Origin: Ruficoccus amylovorans | Lineage (GTDB): Bacteria > Verrucomicrobiota > Verrucomicrobiia > Opitutales > Cerasicoccaceae | Direction of reading: 5' to 3' | Length of the DNA stretch: 64,000 bases | Assembly: GCF_014230085.1 (NCBI RefSeq) | Contig: NZ_JACHVB010000052.1 | Coordinates: forward strand, 123,660 to 187,659 | Shown: positions 1-7,752 of the stretch, one piece after another | Position numbering within the stretch: the first letter of the stretch is position 1 | How the letters are laid out: each line of letters opens with the position of its first letter | Position numbers and translations under genes: made by a program | The notes under the pieces: generated by a model | Database searches by the model: none | Told to the model about the DNA's origin: nothing | Seen by the model: only the letters and a program-made list of their open reading frames with translations

Positions 1-1
1 C

Positions 2-55
2 CTCGCCACCCAGCACGCCCAGTTCCACCCCCGCCGCAAGCAGGTGCGCGAGTGA
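2..55 (+). CDS. C-terminal end of an unidentified gene (partial)
   Basis: Seventeen codons of an open frame run in from the left edge of the window and end at a TGA at 53-55. The visible residues are LATQHAQFHPRRKQVRE, a basic tail that is too short to assign to a family. It is read as coding only because the frame is open to the edge and is followed by noncoding repeat sequence. It could equally be a chance open frame. Confidence 0.3.
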   Translation, partial: LATQHAQFHPRRKQVRE

Positions 56-237
56 GCCGGGCCGGGAGGGAGAGCTGGTAGAAGAAGGGAAGCGTGGGGC
101 TCCGCGCCCCCACACCCCGCGGCAGGTCCGGCTGGACCAGCTTTTTAGCTGCACCCCCGGTCCGGCGTCCGGGCTTCGCCCAAACGCCGGACCGACATTG
201 AAGCCATCACTGACACGGGCCCGCCAATGGTGGTTTG
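56..237. other. Intergenic, hairpin-rich, no gene
   Basis: No plausible gene. The stretch holds a GC-rich hairpin around 95-112 (GGGGCTCCGCGCCCC type), a tract at 113-153 with GCGGCAGG and GGACCAGC, and a longer palindrome around 158-195 (GGTCCGGCGT...AACGCCGGACC). The first part resembles the start of the repeat at 35176-35217, so it probably belongs to the same modular hairpin family. Confidence 0.5.
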
Positions 238-337
238 GGGCTTGTAGGTTGCCGTTCTCACGAAGGAACGAAGTCCCGTCTCAAAAGTTTTTTAGAGAGA
301 GCGCGAGAGGGTGTTTTTTTCAAAAAACACCCTCTCA
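238..337 (-). repeat. Dispersed noncoding repeat with 32 bp palindrome (copy 1)
   Basis: A near-perfect palindrome lies at 305-336 (GAGAGGGTGT...ACACCCTCTC). The whole 100 bp, read on the minus strand, matches 29250-29351 on the plus strand: both continue from the palindrome through a TTGAGACGG block and a GAACGGCAACC block. The palindrome follows the stop-side of mpl and could also serve as a terminator for that gene, although the poly-U tract is part of the loop. Confidence 0.75.
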
Positions 338-372
338 CATAATCCTCAAAGCTACTTAGGGTCGGTATAAAA

Positions 373-1803
373 TCACTCCACCCGGCTCAGGTACTCGGGC
401 AGTTTGCCGCCGAAGGCTCCATTGGAGAAGACCACGACGCAGCGCGGGCGGGATGTGTCCTGGAGGGTGGCGGTGGTAAGGGAATCCAGCAGGTCGTCGA
501 AGGAGGTGCAGGCGCGGGTTTGCGTGCCCTGTGCGCTGAGGTCGCGGGCCATGCGGTCGGTGTCGAGCCGGTTGTCCTCGGCGTAGCGGTCGGGACGGTG
601 CACGGGCGCGAGGAAGCACTCGTCGGCCCCGGCGAGGGCCTCGGTAAAGGCGCTCTGGAAATGCGCGGTGCAGGCGGTGTTGCTGCGGGGCTCGAAGCAG
701 GCGGTCAATTGCCAGCCAGGGTAGCGCGCCCGCAGAGAAACCAGGGTCTGGGCGATAGCGGTCGGGTGGTGCCCGAAGTCCTCCAGCACGGTCAGGCCGG
801 GACGGGCCAGCCGGACCTCCTGACGACGCTTGACGCCGAGGAAGTCTCTCAGTGGGGAAAGGTCGAGCGAGGCGGGTTTGAGCGGATCGAGGATCAGCCC
901 GGCGGCGAGCGCGGCCATAGCGGCGTTGCGGGCGTTGAAGAGACCGGGCAGGCTCCAGGCGACGGGGGTGGTTTCACCGCCGGGCCAGCGCAGGGTGAAG
1001 CGCGAGCCTTCGGCGTCCTCGGAAAAATCCACTATCCGGCAGTCGGCGTTTTCACCCGTGCCGACGGAGAGGCAACGCGTCCACGGCACGGGCATCATGG
1101 CGGCGAGCGTCGGCTCGTCGGCGTTGTAGAGGATGGCCCCGCCCTGCGGCACGAGCCGGGTCAGGTGCCGAAAGCTGCGGATAATGTCCTCCAGGTCGCG
1201 GAAGATGTCCCCGTGGTCGAACTCCAGGTTGTTCATCACGAGCACGCGCGGCTGGTAGTGGATGAACTTGCTGCGCTTGTCAAAAAAGGCCGAGTCGTAC
1301 TCGTCGCCCTCGATGACGAAGGGGCCGCCGGCCTCCCCCAGTTCCGCGCCGGTGGGCAGATCGCGGGGCACGCCGCCGATCATCCAGCCGGGTCTGGGCG
1401 CGTGCGCCGGGGTGTTCCTGGTCAGCAAGGTGGCGGCCAGCGAAGTGGTGGTGGTCTTGCCGTGTGTACCGGAAACCACGATATTGCGTCGGGCCGAGAG
1501 GATTTCCCGGCTGACCAGCTCCGGCAGCGAGACGAAGGGGATTTTGCGCGTTTCCAGCAGCCACTCGACTTCGGGGTTGCCGCGGCTCATGGCGTTGCCA
1601 ATGACCACGGTGTCTGGGGCCAGGGCCTCCAGCCGTTGCGGGTCGAAGCCCTCCATGACCTCAATCCCGGCCCCGGCCAGCAGGTCGGACATCGGCGGGT
1701 AAATGCCAGTATCGGAGCCGCTGACCGCGTGCCCCTGGCGTTTCATCAGGACCGCAACGTTGCCCATCGCGGTTCCGCAGATTCCCATGAAGTAGATTTT
1801 CAA
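373..1803 (-). CDS. mpl: UDP-N-acetylmuramate:L-alanyl-gamma-D-glutamyl-meso-diaminopimelate ligase
   Basis: This cytoplasmic ligase joins the murein tripeptide recovered from cell-wall turnover directly to UDP-MurNAc, in the peptidoglycan recycling pathway. The N-terminal Rossmann-like motif GICGTAMGN (residues 7-15) is typical of Mpl rather than MurC. The ATP loop GTHGKTTTT is at 112-120, followed by the EGDEYDSAFFDKRSKF block that is diagnostic of Mpl. The 476 residues are full length for the family. The start is a TTG at 1801-1803, which gives the expected MKIYFMGICGT beginning; the next ATG would remove the first beta strand. The gene is single and diverges from purD across a 235 bp gap. 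MurC is the only realistic alternative and is less likely. Confidence 0.93.
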   Translation of the reverse strand: MKIYFMGICGTAMGNVAVLMKRQGHAVSGSDTGIYPPMSDLLAGAGIEVMEGFDPQRLEALAPDTVVIGNAMSRGNPEVEWLLETRKIPFVSLPELVSREILSARRNIVVSGTHGKTTTTSLAATLLTRNTPAHAPRPGWMIGGVPRDLPTGAELGEAGGPFVIEGDEYDSAFFDKRSKFIHYQPRVLVMNNLEFDHGDIFRDLEDIIRSFRHLTRLVPQGGAILYNADEPTLAAMMPVPWTRCLSVGTGENADCRIVDFSEDAEGSRFTLRWPGGETTPVAWSLPGLFNARNAAMAALAAGLILDPLKPASLDLSPLRDFLGVKRRQEVRLARPGLTVLEDFGHHPTAIAQTLVSLRARYPGWQLTACFEPRSNTACTAHFQSAFTEALAGADECFLAPVHRPDRYAEDNRLDTDRMARDLSAQGTQTRACTSFDDLLDSLTTATLQDTSRPRCVVVFSNGAFGGKLPEYLSRVE

Positions 1804-1830
1804 AGCGTTTGAAGAATAAAGAGAATTTTA

Positions 1831-1916
1831 CTCACACGGAGGCACAGAGGCACGGAGATAAATATTGAAGCGTCATCCATGAAATACTTTTTAATCCTCC
1901 GTGGCTCCGTGCGAGA
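1831..1916. repeat. Imperfect inverted repeat, CACGGAGGCACAGAGG arms
   Basis: The left arm (1831-1857) and right arm (1894-1916) are inverted copies built from short units of the type CACGGAG / CACAGAGG, separated by about 36 bp. It lies between the divergent mpl and purD genes. The unit composition is close to the arms of the repeats at 22509-22758 and 38662-38740. Confidence 0.7.
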
Positions 1917-2038
1917 TGAATATAAAAAAGAGTCTTTCCACCGCCCCCGAGTTTTTCCGAGAAACGGCCTAGACAAGGCTTATTCCGATAAGCACGATGG
2001 CGGGAAGCAAAAATAACCCTTTTAGCGATTTGTTTGTT

Positions 2039-3310
2039 ATGAAAGTGATGATTATCGGTTCCGGCGGGCGCGAACATACCCTGCTCAAGAGCTGCTTGGC
2101 CAGCGATCTGGTGGACGAGGTTTTCGCCGCCCCCGGCAACGGCGGGATGCAGGCCGAAGCCCGTTGCGTGCCCCTGAACGTCGAGGACATCCCCGCCACC
2201 GTCAAGCTGGCGCAGGCCGAAGGGGTTGACTTCGTCATCGTCGGGCCGGAAGTGCCGCTCAGCCTCGGCGTCGTCGATGCCCTGGAGGCCGTCGGCATCC
2301 CCGCCTACGGCCCGAACAAGGCCGCTGCCCGCCTGGAGGCCAGCAAGACCTTCACCAAGGACTTTCTCCTGCGCCACCACATCCCCACCGCCATGGGCAA
2401 GCGCATCACCGACCTCAACGAGGCGCTGGCGTATTTAAAAACCCAGTCCTACCCCGTCGTCATCAAGGCCGACGGCCTGGCCGCGGGCAAGGGCGTGATC
2501 ATCGCGCAGAGCTTCGAGGACGCCGAGCGCACCGCCCACGACATGCTCGTGCGCAACACCTTCGGCGTGAGCGGCCACGAGATCCTGATCGAGGAGTTCA
2601 TGGACGGCGAGGAGGCCTCCATCATGCTCATGGTCAGCGGACGCGACTACGTCATGCTGCCCCCCAGCCAGGACCACAAGCGCATCGGCGAGGGCGACAC
2701 CGGGCCCAACACCGGCGGCATGGGCGCTTACGCCCCGGCGGCGGTCGTCACCCCCGACATCAACGAAAAGGTGGTCAAGGAAATCATCGAGCCGACGCTC
2801 GCGGGGCTGGAGGCCGATGGCATCACTTTCCGGGGTACGCTCTACATCGGCATCATGATCGAAAAAGGCCAGCCCAAGGTGGTCGAGTTCAACGTCCGCT
2901 TTGGCGACCCCGAAACGCAGGTGCTCCTACCCCTGCTCAAGGACGACCCGGTCAAGATCATGCTCGACTGCGCCAAGGGCACGCTCAAGCCCGCCGAGGT
3001 CAAGATCAGCGACGACTACGCCCTGGTCGTGGTCATGGCCGCCGCCGGTTATCCGGGCGGCTACGAAAAGGGCAAGCCCATCTCCTTCCCCGCCGAAGTC
3101 GAACCGGGCACGGCCATCATCCACGCCGGGACCAAACAGCTTGAAGACGGCACCATCGTCACCAGCGGGGGCCGCGTGCTCGGGATCACCGGCACCGGAA
3201 AAACCCTCCGCGAAGCCGCCCAACGCACCTACGCCCTCTGCGATCAGGTCCACTTTGACGGTGCGCAACTGCGCCGCGACATCGGCTATCGCCAACTCGC
3301 CCGCGAATGA
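2039..3310 (+). CDS. purD: Phosphoribosylamine-glycine ligase (GAR synthetase)
   Basis: PurD carries out the second step of de novo purine synthesis: 5-phosphoribosylamine + glycine + ATP give glycinamide ribonucleotide. The protein begins MKVMIIGSGGREHTLL, the family's standard start, so the ATG at 2039 is preferred over the in-frame ATG at 1997, which would add 14 unrelated residues. ATP-grasp landmarks are the KADGLAAGKGV block and the FNVRFGDPETQ block near the end of the grasp domain, followed by the C-terminal PurD domain. The 423 residues are full length. The stop overlaps the ATG of the next gene by 4 bp (ATGA at 3307-3310), so the two are probably translationally coupled. It is the first gene of a four-gene run ending with rpiB. 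Confidence 0.96.
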   Translation: MKVMIIGSGGREHTLLKSCLASDLVDEVFAAPGNGGMQAEARCVPLNVEDIPATVKLAQAEGVDFVIVGPEVPLSLGVVDALEAVGIPAYGPNKAAARLEASKTFTKDFLLRHHIPTAMGKRITDLNEALAYLKTQSYPVVIKADGLAAGKGVIIAQSFEDAERTAHDMLVRNTFGVSGHEILIEEFMDGEEASIMLMVSGRDYVMLPPSQDHKRIGEGDTGPNTGGMGAYAPAAVVTPDINEKVVKEIIEPTLAGLEADGITFRGTLYIGIMIEKGQPKVVEFNVRFGDPETQVLLPLLKDDPVKIMLDCAKGTLKPAEVKISDDYALVVVMAAAGYPGGYEKGKPISFPAEVEPGTAIIHAGTKQLEDGTIVTSGGRVLGITGTGKTLREAAQRTYALCDQVHFDGAQLRRDIGYRQLARE

Positions 3311-4239
3311 ACCTTCTGTTGACAGCTCTGGGCGCGCTGGCGCTTCCCCTGACGGGGGCGGTTGCCGCCCCCGCGGCGGAAGGCGACGCCTCGGCGTCCG
3401 GGACGCCCCCGGCTGTCACCGCTGCGGCCGCCACCGAGGCCGCAGACAATTCTGCCAGCGGTGCGGCGGAGGGGTTGCCTTCCGCCGAGTCGCTCATGGC
3501 CGAAGAACTGGCGGCCCACTCCCAACAGGAACTGGTCTGGCGCGGGCTGGCCGCGCTTTACCCGGAAAAAGTCCTGACCGTCCCGCCGCCGGAACTTCCC
3601 GGCCACTCCCCCGCCCCGCCCCTCAAGGCCGACCTGCCGCGCGGCGTCACCTACCTGCGCATTTACGACCCCTCGCTCGGGCTTGCCATGTTGGACACCG
3701 TCAAGGACCCGCAAAAGCTCATCCTCGACCTGCGCTTCTGCTCCACGCCTGCGCCGAAGAAATTCCTCAACCGCCTGAACAAGCTCGGAGAGGAGCGCCC
3801 CGTCATCGTGCTGGTCAACCGACGTACCGCCGGGGAGATCGAAATCCAGTTGGCCGACCTCCAGGCGAAGAAAAAAATCCTCACCGTGGGCACCCCCACC
3901 GCCGGACAGACCGGCACCTATATTCCCGTGCCGGGAATGATGCACTTTTACGTATTGGAGAGCGAAATCCTCACCGCCGACGGGCAATCCCTGCTCGGCA
4001 AGGGCCTGACGCCCTCCGTCGCCGTCGAGGCCGACCCGCAGGCCGATTACCTGGCCTACCACCTGGTCGAGCGCGGCACCGCCGTCGAGTCGGTCCTGCA
4101 AATGCAGTTCGCCCCCCGCAACGGCACCAGTGCCGAAAGCCCCGAGAAAGACCAGGCAGCGACCATCGACGCCGTCCTGCAACGCGGAATGGATGTGATT
4201 GTCGCTTTACAAGTGATGGGTCTGCTGCCACCTTCCTGA
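3307..4239 (+). CDS. Exported S41 (C-terminal processing peptidase)-like protein lacking catalytic residues
   Basis: The first 21 residues form a signal peptide (MNLLLTALGALALPLTGAVAAPA), followed by a low-complexity Ala-rich linker to about residue 60. Residues 110-240 match the core of S41 peptidases: LILDLRFCSTPAP corresponds to the strand usually reading VLDLRGNPGG, and VIVLVNRRTAGEIEI corresponds to VVLVNxxTASASEI. In active members the nucleophile Ser is followed 25 residues later by the catalytic Lys. Here the equivalent positions are Gly176 and Gln201, so the protein should not hydrolyse peptides by this mechanism. No PDZ domain is visible. It overlaps purD and precedes the phosphatase gene by 6 bp. 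A scaffold or binding role in the envelope is conceivable but not shown. Confidence 0.75.
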   Translation: MNLLLTALGALALPLTGAVAAPAAEGDASASGTPPAVTAAAATEAADNSASGAAEGLPSAESLMAEELAAHSQQELVWRGLAALYPEKVLTVPPPELPGHSPAPPLKADLPRGVTYLRIYDPSLGLAMLDTVKDPQKLILDLRFCSTPAPKKFLNRLNKLGEERPVIVLVNRRTAGEIEIQLADLQAKKKILTVGTPTAGQTGTYIPVPGMMHFYVLESEILTADGQSLLGKGLTPSVAVEADPQADYLAYHLVERGTAVESVLQMQFAPRNGTSAESPEKDQAATIDAVLQRGMDVIVALQVMGLLPPS

Positions 4240-4245
4240 TCACGC

Positions 4246-4749
4246 ATGTCCGACCGTAACCACGTCACCGTCGTCTGCACAGCGAATATCTGCCGCAGCC
4301 CCATGGGAGAAAAGCTCCTCGCCCACGCGCTTCAGGCAGAGGGTCAGCCCCTGTCGTCCATCACGGTCCAGTCCGCGGGCGTGTCGGCCTTTTGCGGCGA
4401 ACCCGCCTCGGCCAACGCCGTGCGCGCCGTGAAAAAAGTCGGTCTCGATCTCTCCGGGCACCGCAGCCAGGGCATGACGCAGGCCATTGTCGATCAGTCG
4501 CTGGCCATTTTCTGCATGACCCAGACGCACCGGGCGATGATCGAAATGCAGTTTGCGCAAACCACACCCCACGTTTATCTTTTCCGGGAGCTGATGGGCG
4601 GCGGAGCCGACGTGGAAATCCCCGACCCCTTCGGCAGCAGCCTCCCCGCCTATGAGGCGGCCCGCGACAGCATGGTCGAGGCCGTCCCGTCTATCGTGGC
4701 CTTTCTCAAAGCGCATTACGACGATTTGAAAAACCCGACCCCTGCCTGA
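4246..4749 (+). CDS. Low-molecular-weight protein-tyrosine phosphatase family protein
   Basis: The phosphatase loop CTANICRS begins at Cys11 and contains Arg17, matching the CX5R signature that forms the phosphocysteine intermediate. The general acid loop is DPFG with Asp127 (EIPDPFG). The 167-residue length is normal for the single-domain family. Targets in bacteria include tyrosine kinases of capsule synthesis, arginine phosphate or small phosphoesters; the sequence does not show which. It lies 6 bp after the S41-like gene and 2 bp before rpiB, so all four genes are probably one transcript. In Firmicutes a similar phosphatase gene often precedes rpiB/glyA, and the same neighbourhood (phosphatase-rpiB-glyA) is seen here. 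Confidence 0.88.
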   Translation: MSDRNHVTVVCTANICRSPMGEKLLAHALQAEGQPLSSITVQSAGVSAFCGEPASANAVRAVKKVGLDLSGHRSQGMTQAIVDQSLAIFCMTQTHRAMIEMQFAQTTPHVYLFRELMGGGADVEIPDPFGSSLPAYEAARDSMVEAVPSIVAFLKAHYDDLKNPTPA

Positions 4750-4751
4750 AC

Positions 4752-5201
4752 ATGAAAATCTCTCTCGGTTCCGACCACGGCGGCGTTGACCTGAAAAACG
4801 CCGTCCTCCAAGTGCTTAAGGATATGGGCCATGAGGCCATCGACCGCGGCACCTACGACCACCAGCGGGTGGACTACCCGGACTACGGCAAGGCCGTGGC
4901 CGAGGATGTCGCCAAGGGCGAGGCCGACTTCGGGGTACTCGTGTGCACGACCGGGATCGGCATCTCCATCAGCGCGAACAAGGTCCGGGGCATCCGCGCC
5001 GCCGTCGTCTCCAACGAGGACGGGGCCGAGTTCTCCCGCCGCCACAACAACGCCAACATTATCTGCTTCGGCCAGAAATACCAGACTGCCTACGAGGCGG
5101 CCAAATTTACCCGGATTTTCCTCGAAACCCCCTACGACGGCGGTCGCCACCAGATCCGTCTCGACAAGATTTCCGCCATCGAGCTGGAAAACGAGCGGTA
5201 G
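4752..5201 (+). CDS. rpiB: Ribose 5-phosphate isomerase B
   Basis: RpiB interconverts ribose 5-phosphate and ribulose 5-phosphate in the non-oxidative pentose phosphate pathway, supplying precursors that also feed purine synthesis (purD is upstream). The 149 residues carry the N-terminal SDHGG motif (residues 7-11), the anion-hole and catalytic-Cys region CTTGIGISI starting at Cys65, and RRHNNAN near residue 96. Length and motifs are canonical. The ATG is 2 bp after the phosphatase stop. A LacAB-type isomerase is the alternative but the Cys and HNNAN features favour RpiB. Confidence 0.94.
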   Translation: MKISLGSDHGGVDLKNAVLQVLKDMGHEAIDRGTYDHQRVDYPDYGKAVAEDVAKGEADFGVLVCTTGIGISISANKVRGIRAAVVSNEDGAEFSRRHNNANIICFGQKYQTAYEAAKFTRIFLETPYDGGRHQIRLDKISAIELENER

Positions 5202-5238
5202 GCCGGACGTTCTGACGAGCCTGCGGCCCGCCAGAACA

Positions 5239-5377
5239 AGTTTGAGAGTTTGAAGGTTTGAGAGTTTGAGAGTTGAAGTAGGAGGGGGCGGTATGGCGAT
5301 AAAGTGCCCGTCAGGCAGTGACGATCCACGAACCGCCTGAACTCTCAAACCTTCAAACCTTCAAACTCTCAAACTTC
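5239..5377. repeat. Long inverted repeat of TTTGAGAG units
   Basis: The left arm (about 5239-5275) consists of TTTGAGAG / TTTGAAGG units and its inverted copy lies at about 5340-5377, separated by about 65 bp. No gene lies inside. It sits between rpiB and glyA, both rightward, so it may separate two transcription units. Confidence 0.7.
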
Positions 5378-5378
5378 C

Positions 5379-5404
5379 TTGCGCAAACCGGGCGGTTTGC
5401 GCAA
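5379..5404. promoter_or_regulatory. 26 bp perfect palindrome upstream of glyA
   Basis: TTGCGCAAACCG followed by GG and CGGTTTGCGCAA forms a perfect hairpin or dyad, with a possible TTGACT -35 box just after it at 5411 and a weak CATTTA -10 at 5434 (17 bp spacing). There is no U tract, so it is more likely an operator or part of the adjacent repeat than a terminator. The role is inferred from position only. Confidence 0.4.
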
Positions 5405-5456
5405 GTCGGCTTGACTCCGGGCCGTATTGACGGCATTTAGAACAGCTTTTCACATC

Positions 5457-6737
5457 ATGCCTACCGAAGCCAAGTTCTCGACCCTCAATCCCGCGCCTCT
5501 GGCCGAGTTTGATCCGGAAATCTACAACGCCATCAGCCAGGAGTGCCACCGTCAGCAGACGCACATCGAGCTGATCGCCTCGGAAAACTTCACGCTGCCC
5601 TCGGTCATGGAAGCCGCTGGCAGCGTGTTGACCAACAAGTACGCCGAGGGTTATCCGGGCAAGCGCTACTACGGCGGTTGCACCCATGTGGATACCGTCG
5701 AACAGCTCGCCATCGACCGCGCCAAGGCCCTCTTCGGTGCCGACCACGCCAATGTCCAGCCCCACGCTGGTAGCCAGGCCAACATCGCCGTCTATACCGC
5801 CATGCTCAAGCACGGCGACAAGATCCTGACCATGCGCCTTTCCGACGGCGGCCACCTCACCCACGGCAGCCCGGTCAACTTCTCCGGCATCAACTACGAG
5901 GTCGTCCACTACGGCGTCAGCCCGGAAACCGGCCAGATCGACTACGATGAGCTGGCTGAAATGGCCGTCCGCGAAAAGCCGAAGATGATCACAGTCGGTG
6001 CCTCGGCCTACCCGCGCACCATCGACTTTGCCAAAATGGGCGAAATCGCCCGTTCCGTCGGGGCCCTGCTCATGGCCGACATCGCCCACATCGCGGGCCT
6101 CGTCGCCGCCGGTGAGCACCCCAACCCGGTCCCGCACGCCGACTTCGTCACCACCACCACGCACAAGACCCTGCGCGGCCCGCGCGGCGGCCTCATCATG
6201 TGCAAGGAAGAGCACGCCAAGGCCATCGACATGGCCGTGTTCCCAATGAACCAGGGCGGCCCGCTCATGCACATCATCGCGGCCAAGGCCGTCTGCTTCA
6301 AGGACGCCGCCACCGAGGAGTTCAAGAAGTACCAGCACCAGATCGTACTCAACGCCCGCGCTTTGGCCAAGGGCTTGATCGAGAAGGGCTTCGAGCTTTG
6401 CAGCGGCGGCACCGACAACCACCTGATGGTGCTCGACTTCCGCAACAGCCACCCCGAGCTGTCCGGCCTCAAAGCCCAGCGCGCCCTCGACTTGGCCAAT
6501 ATCACGACCAGCCGCAGTTCGGTCCCCGGCGACACACGCAAGCCCTACTACACCTCGGGCCTGCGTCTGGGCACGCCCGCCGTCACCACTCGCGGCATGA
6601 CCGAGGCCGAGATGCCCGTCATCGCCGAAGCCATCGCCGATGTGCTCAACAATGTGGAGGACGAGGCTAAAATCACCGCCACCCGTGAGAAGCTCCTCGC
6701 CCTGGCCGCCCGCTTCCCCCTTCCCTACAAGGATTGA
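5457..6737 (+). CDS. glyA: Serine hydroxymethyltransferase
   Basis: This PLP enzyme converts serine and tetrahydrofolate to glycine and 5,10-methylene-THF, the main source of one-carbon units (methylene-THF is consumed by ThyA, encoded at 45773). The Schiff-base lysine is Lys237 in [15 protein letters not shown]. Other landmarks are ELIASENF (38-45), the [14 protein letters not shown] loop (61-74) and [10 protein letters not shown] near the C-terminus. The 426 residues are full length. The ATG at 5457 is preferred to an upstream in-frame codon at 5427 because family members begin shortly before the first helix. No glycine riboswitch structure was recognised in the upstream gap. Confidence 0.96.
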   Translation: MPTEAKFSTLNPAPLAEFDPEIYNAISQECHRQQTHIELIASENFTLPSVMEAAGSVLTNKYAEGYPGKRYYGGCTHVDTVEQLAIDRAKALFGADHANVQPHAGSQANIAVYTAMLKHGDKILTMRLSDGGHLTHGSPVNFSGINYEVVHYGVSPETGQIDYDELAEMAVREKPKMITVGASAYPRTIDFAKMGEIARSVGALLMADIAHIAGLVAAGEHPNPVPHADFVTTTTHKTLRGPRGGLIMCKEEHAKAIDMAVFPMNQGGPLMHIIAAKAVCFKDAATEEFKKYQHQIVLNARALAKGLIEKGFELCSGGTDNHLMVLDFRNSHPELSGLKAQRALDLANITTSRSSVPGDTRKPYYTSGLRLGTPAVTTRGMTEAEMPVIAEAIADVLNNVEDEAKITATREKLLALAARFPLPYKD

Positions 6738-6773
6738 GGAAAATATTAACTCCAACCCTTTCATAAGAAAGAA

Positions 6774-6805
6774 TTGACCCAAACGGCGCTCTGAGGTGAT
6801 ATAGT
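6774..6805 (+). promoter_or_regulatory. Possible sigma-70-type promoter for the prepilin gene
   Basis: TTGACC (6774-6779) is followed 17 bp later by TGATAT (6797-6802), with the overlapping TATAGT at 6800 as an alternative -10. It lies 80 bp upstream of the prepilin start in an otherwise empty gap after glyA. This is motif matching only. Confidence 0.4.
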
Positions 6806-6884
6806 AGATTCATAGAAGTCTCACTCTCCCTCGCTTCGCGTTCTGCGGGCGGCGCTTTTAACCCAAAAACTCTCCCGAAACATC

Positions 6885-7631
6885 ATGACATATAAAAATC
6901 ATACCCTGCCCCGTAAGGGCTTCACCCTCATCGAGTTGCTGACCGTTATCGCGATTATCGGTATTCTGGCAGCTATCATCATCCCGACCGTCGGTAGCGT
7001 GCAGCGTCGTGCTGCCCAGACCAAGTCGTCCAGCAACATGCGCCAGATCGCCATGGGCTACAGCAATTTCTCCAACGCCGGCAGCCGTACCAAGACCATC
7101 ACCGACGCTGCCTGGACTGCTGGTGGCCGTACCGCCTCCAGCGTCAAGGAATGGGCGCAGGTTCTGGCCAACAACGTCGAGCTGACGGACGCCTCCCTGT
7201 GGTTCATCGACTCGGACGAAGGCTTCTCCAATGCCACGACCACCATTCCCCGTTCCATCGGCACCGGCACTGGTTCCGACTTCACGGTCAACACCGACTG
7301 GCAGGCGCTTGACGAAGATGCCATCGGTTACGTCGTGGTGGTCAACATGAGCGCCAACGCCCCGACCTCCACCACCCCGCTGCTCTGGACCAAGGGTCTC
7401 GACACCGCCGGCGAATGGCAGCCCGCATCCCCTTGGCAGGGCACCGGTGGTCACATCGCCTTCATGGACGGCCACGTCGAATGGTTCGACAACTTGACCG
7501 ACGACGAAAACAAGCTGACTCCCGGCTCCAACTCCAGCGCCGGAGATTCGACTTCCAATATCCAGGAAGCCATCCGGACCACCACCACCACAGCCATCCT
7601 GCCTGCTGATGGCGGCGTGACCGGCAGCTAA
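6885..7631 (+). CDS. Prepilin-type N-terminal cleavage/methylation protein with C-terminal H-x-DGH motif
   Basis: The class III signal GFTLIELLTVIAIIGILAAIIIP begins around residue 12, with the G|F cleavage site and Glu at +5, so a PilD-type peptidase should process it and the N-terminal helix should anchor or polymerise it as a pseudopilin. The C-terminal part contains GGHIAFMDGHVEWF, resembling the 'processing-associated H-X9-DG' tail found in very expanded prepilin families of Planctomycetes, Verrucomicrobia and Lentisphaerae. The 248 residues are typical. A strong terminator follows directly, so the gene is monocistronic. Whether the product is part of a pilus, a T2SS-like secretion machine, or a free surface protein cannot be seen. 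Possible partners in the window are the GspF/PilC-like genes at 33959 and 43402. Confidence 0.88.
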   Translation: MTYKNHTLPRKGFTLIELLTVIAIIGILAAIIIPTVGSVQRRAAQTKSSSNMRQIAMGYSNFSNAGSRTKTITDAAWTAGGRTASSVKEWAQVLANNVELTDASLWFIDSDEGFSNATTTIPRSIGTGTGSDFTVNTDWQALDEDAIGYVVVVNMSANAPTSTTPLLWTKGLDTAGEWQPASPWQGTGGHIAFMDGHVEWFDNLTDDENKLTPGSNSSAGDSTSNIQEAIRTTTTTAILPADGGVTGS

Positions 7632-7655
7632 TCGGCCAAAAACAAGATTTCCTTC

Positions 7656-7691
7656 AAGAGGCCCGGCGTTTTGCCGGGCCTCTTTTTTTTT
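7656..7691 (+). terminator. Rho-independent terminator of the prepilin gene
   Basis: AAGAGGCCCGGC and its complement GCCGGGCCTCTT close a stem with a small TTTT-type loop, followed by an uninterrupted T tract. It is 25 bp after the stop codon. Confidence 0.92.
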
Positions 7692-7752
7692 CGCGGCATT
7701 GACGAATCCGTTTAAATACGGGAAACTCTGCGGATCGTTATTCCTAATACAG

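Noticed and set aside
5239..5377. CRISPR-like array of TTTGAGAG units
   Set aside because: The units are contiguous with no spacers, the two blocks are inverted rather than direct, and no cas genes are near.
5202..5456. Glycine riboswitch ahead of glyA
   Set aside because: The gap is filled by an inverted repeat and a perfect palindrome; no glycine-aptamer-like core was seen.
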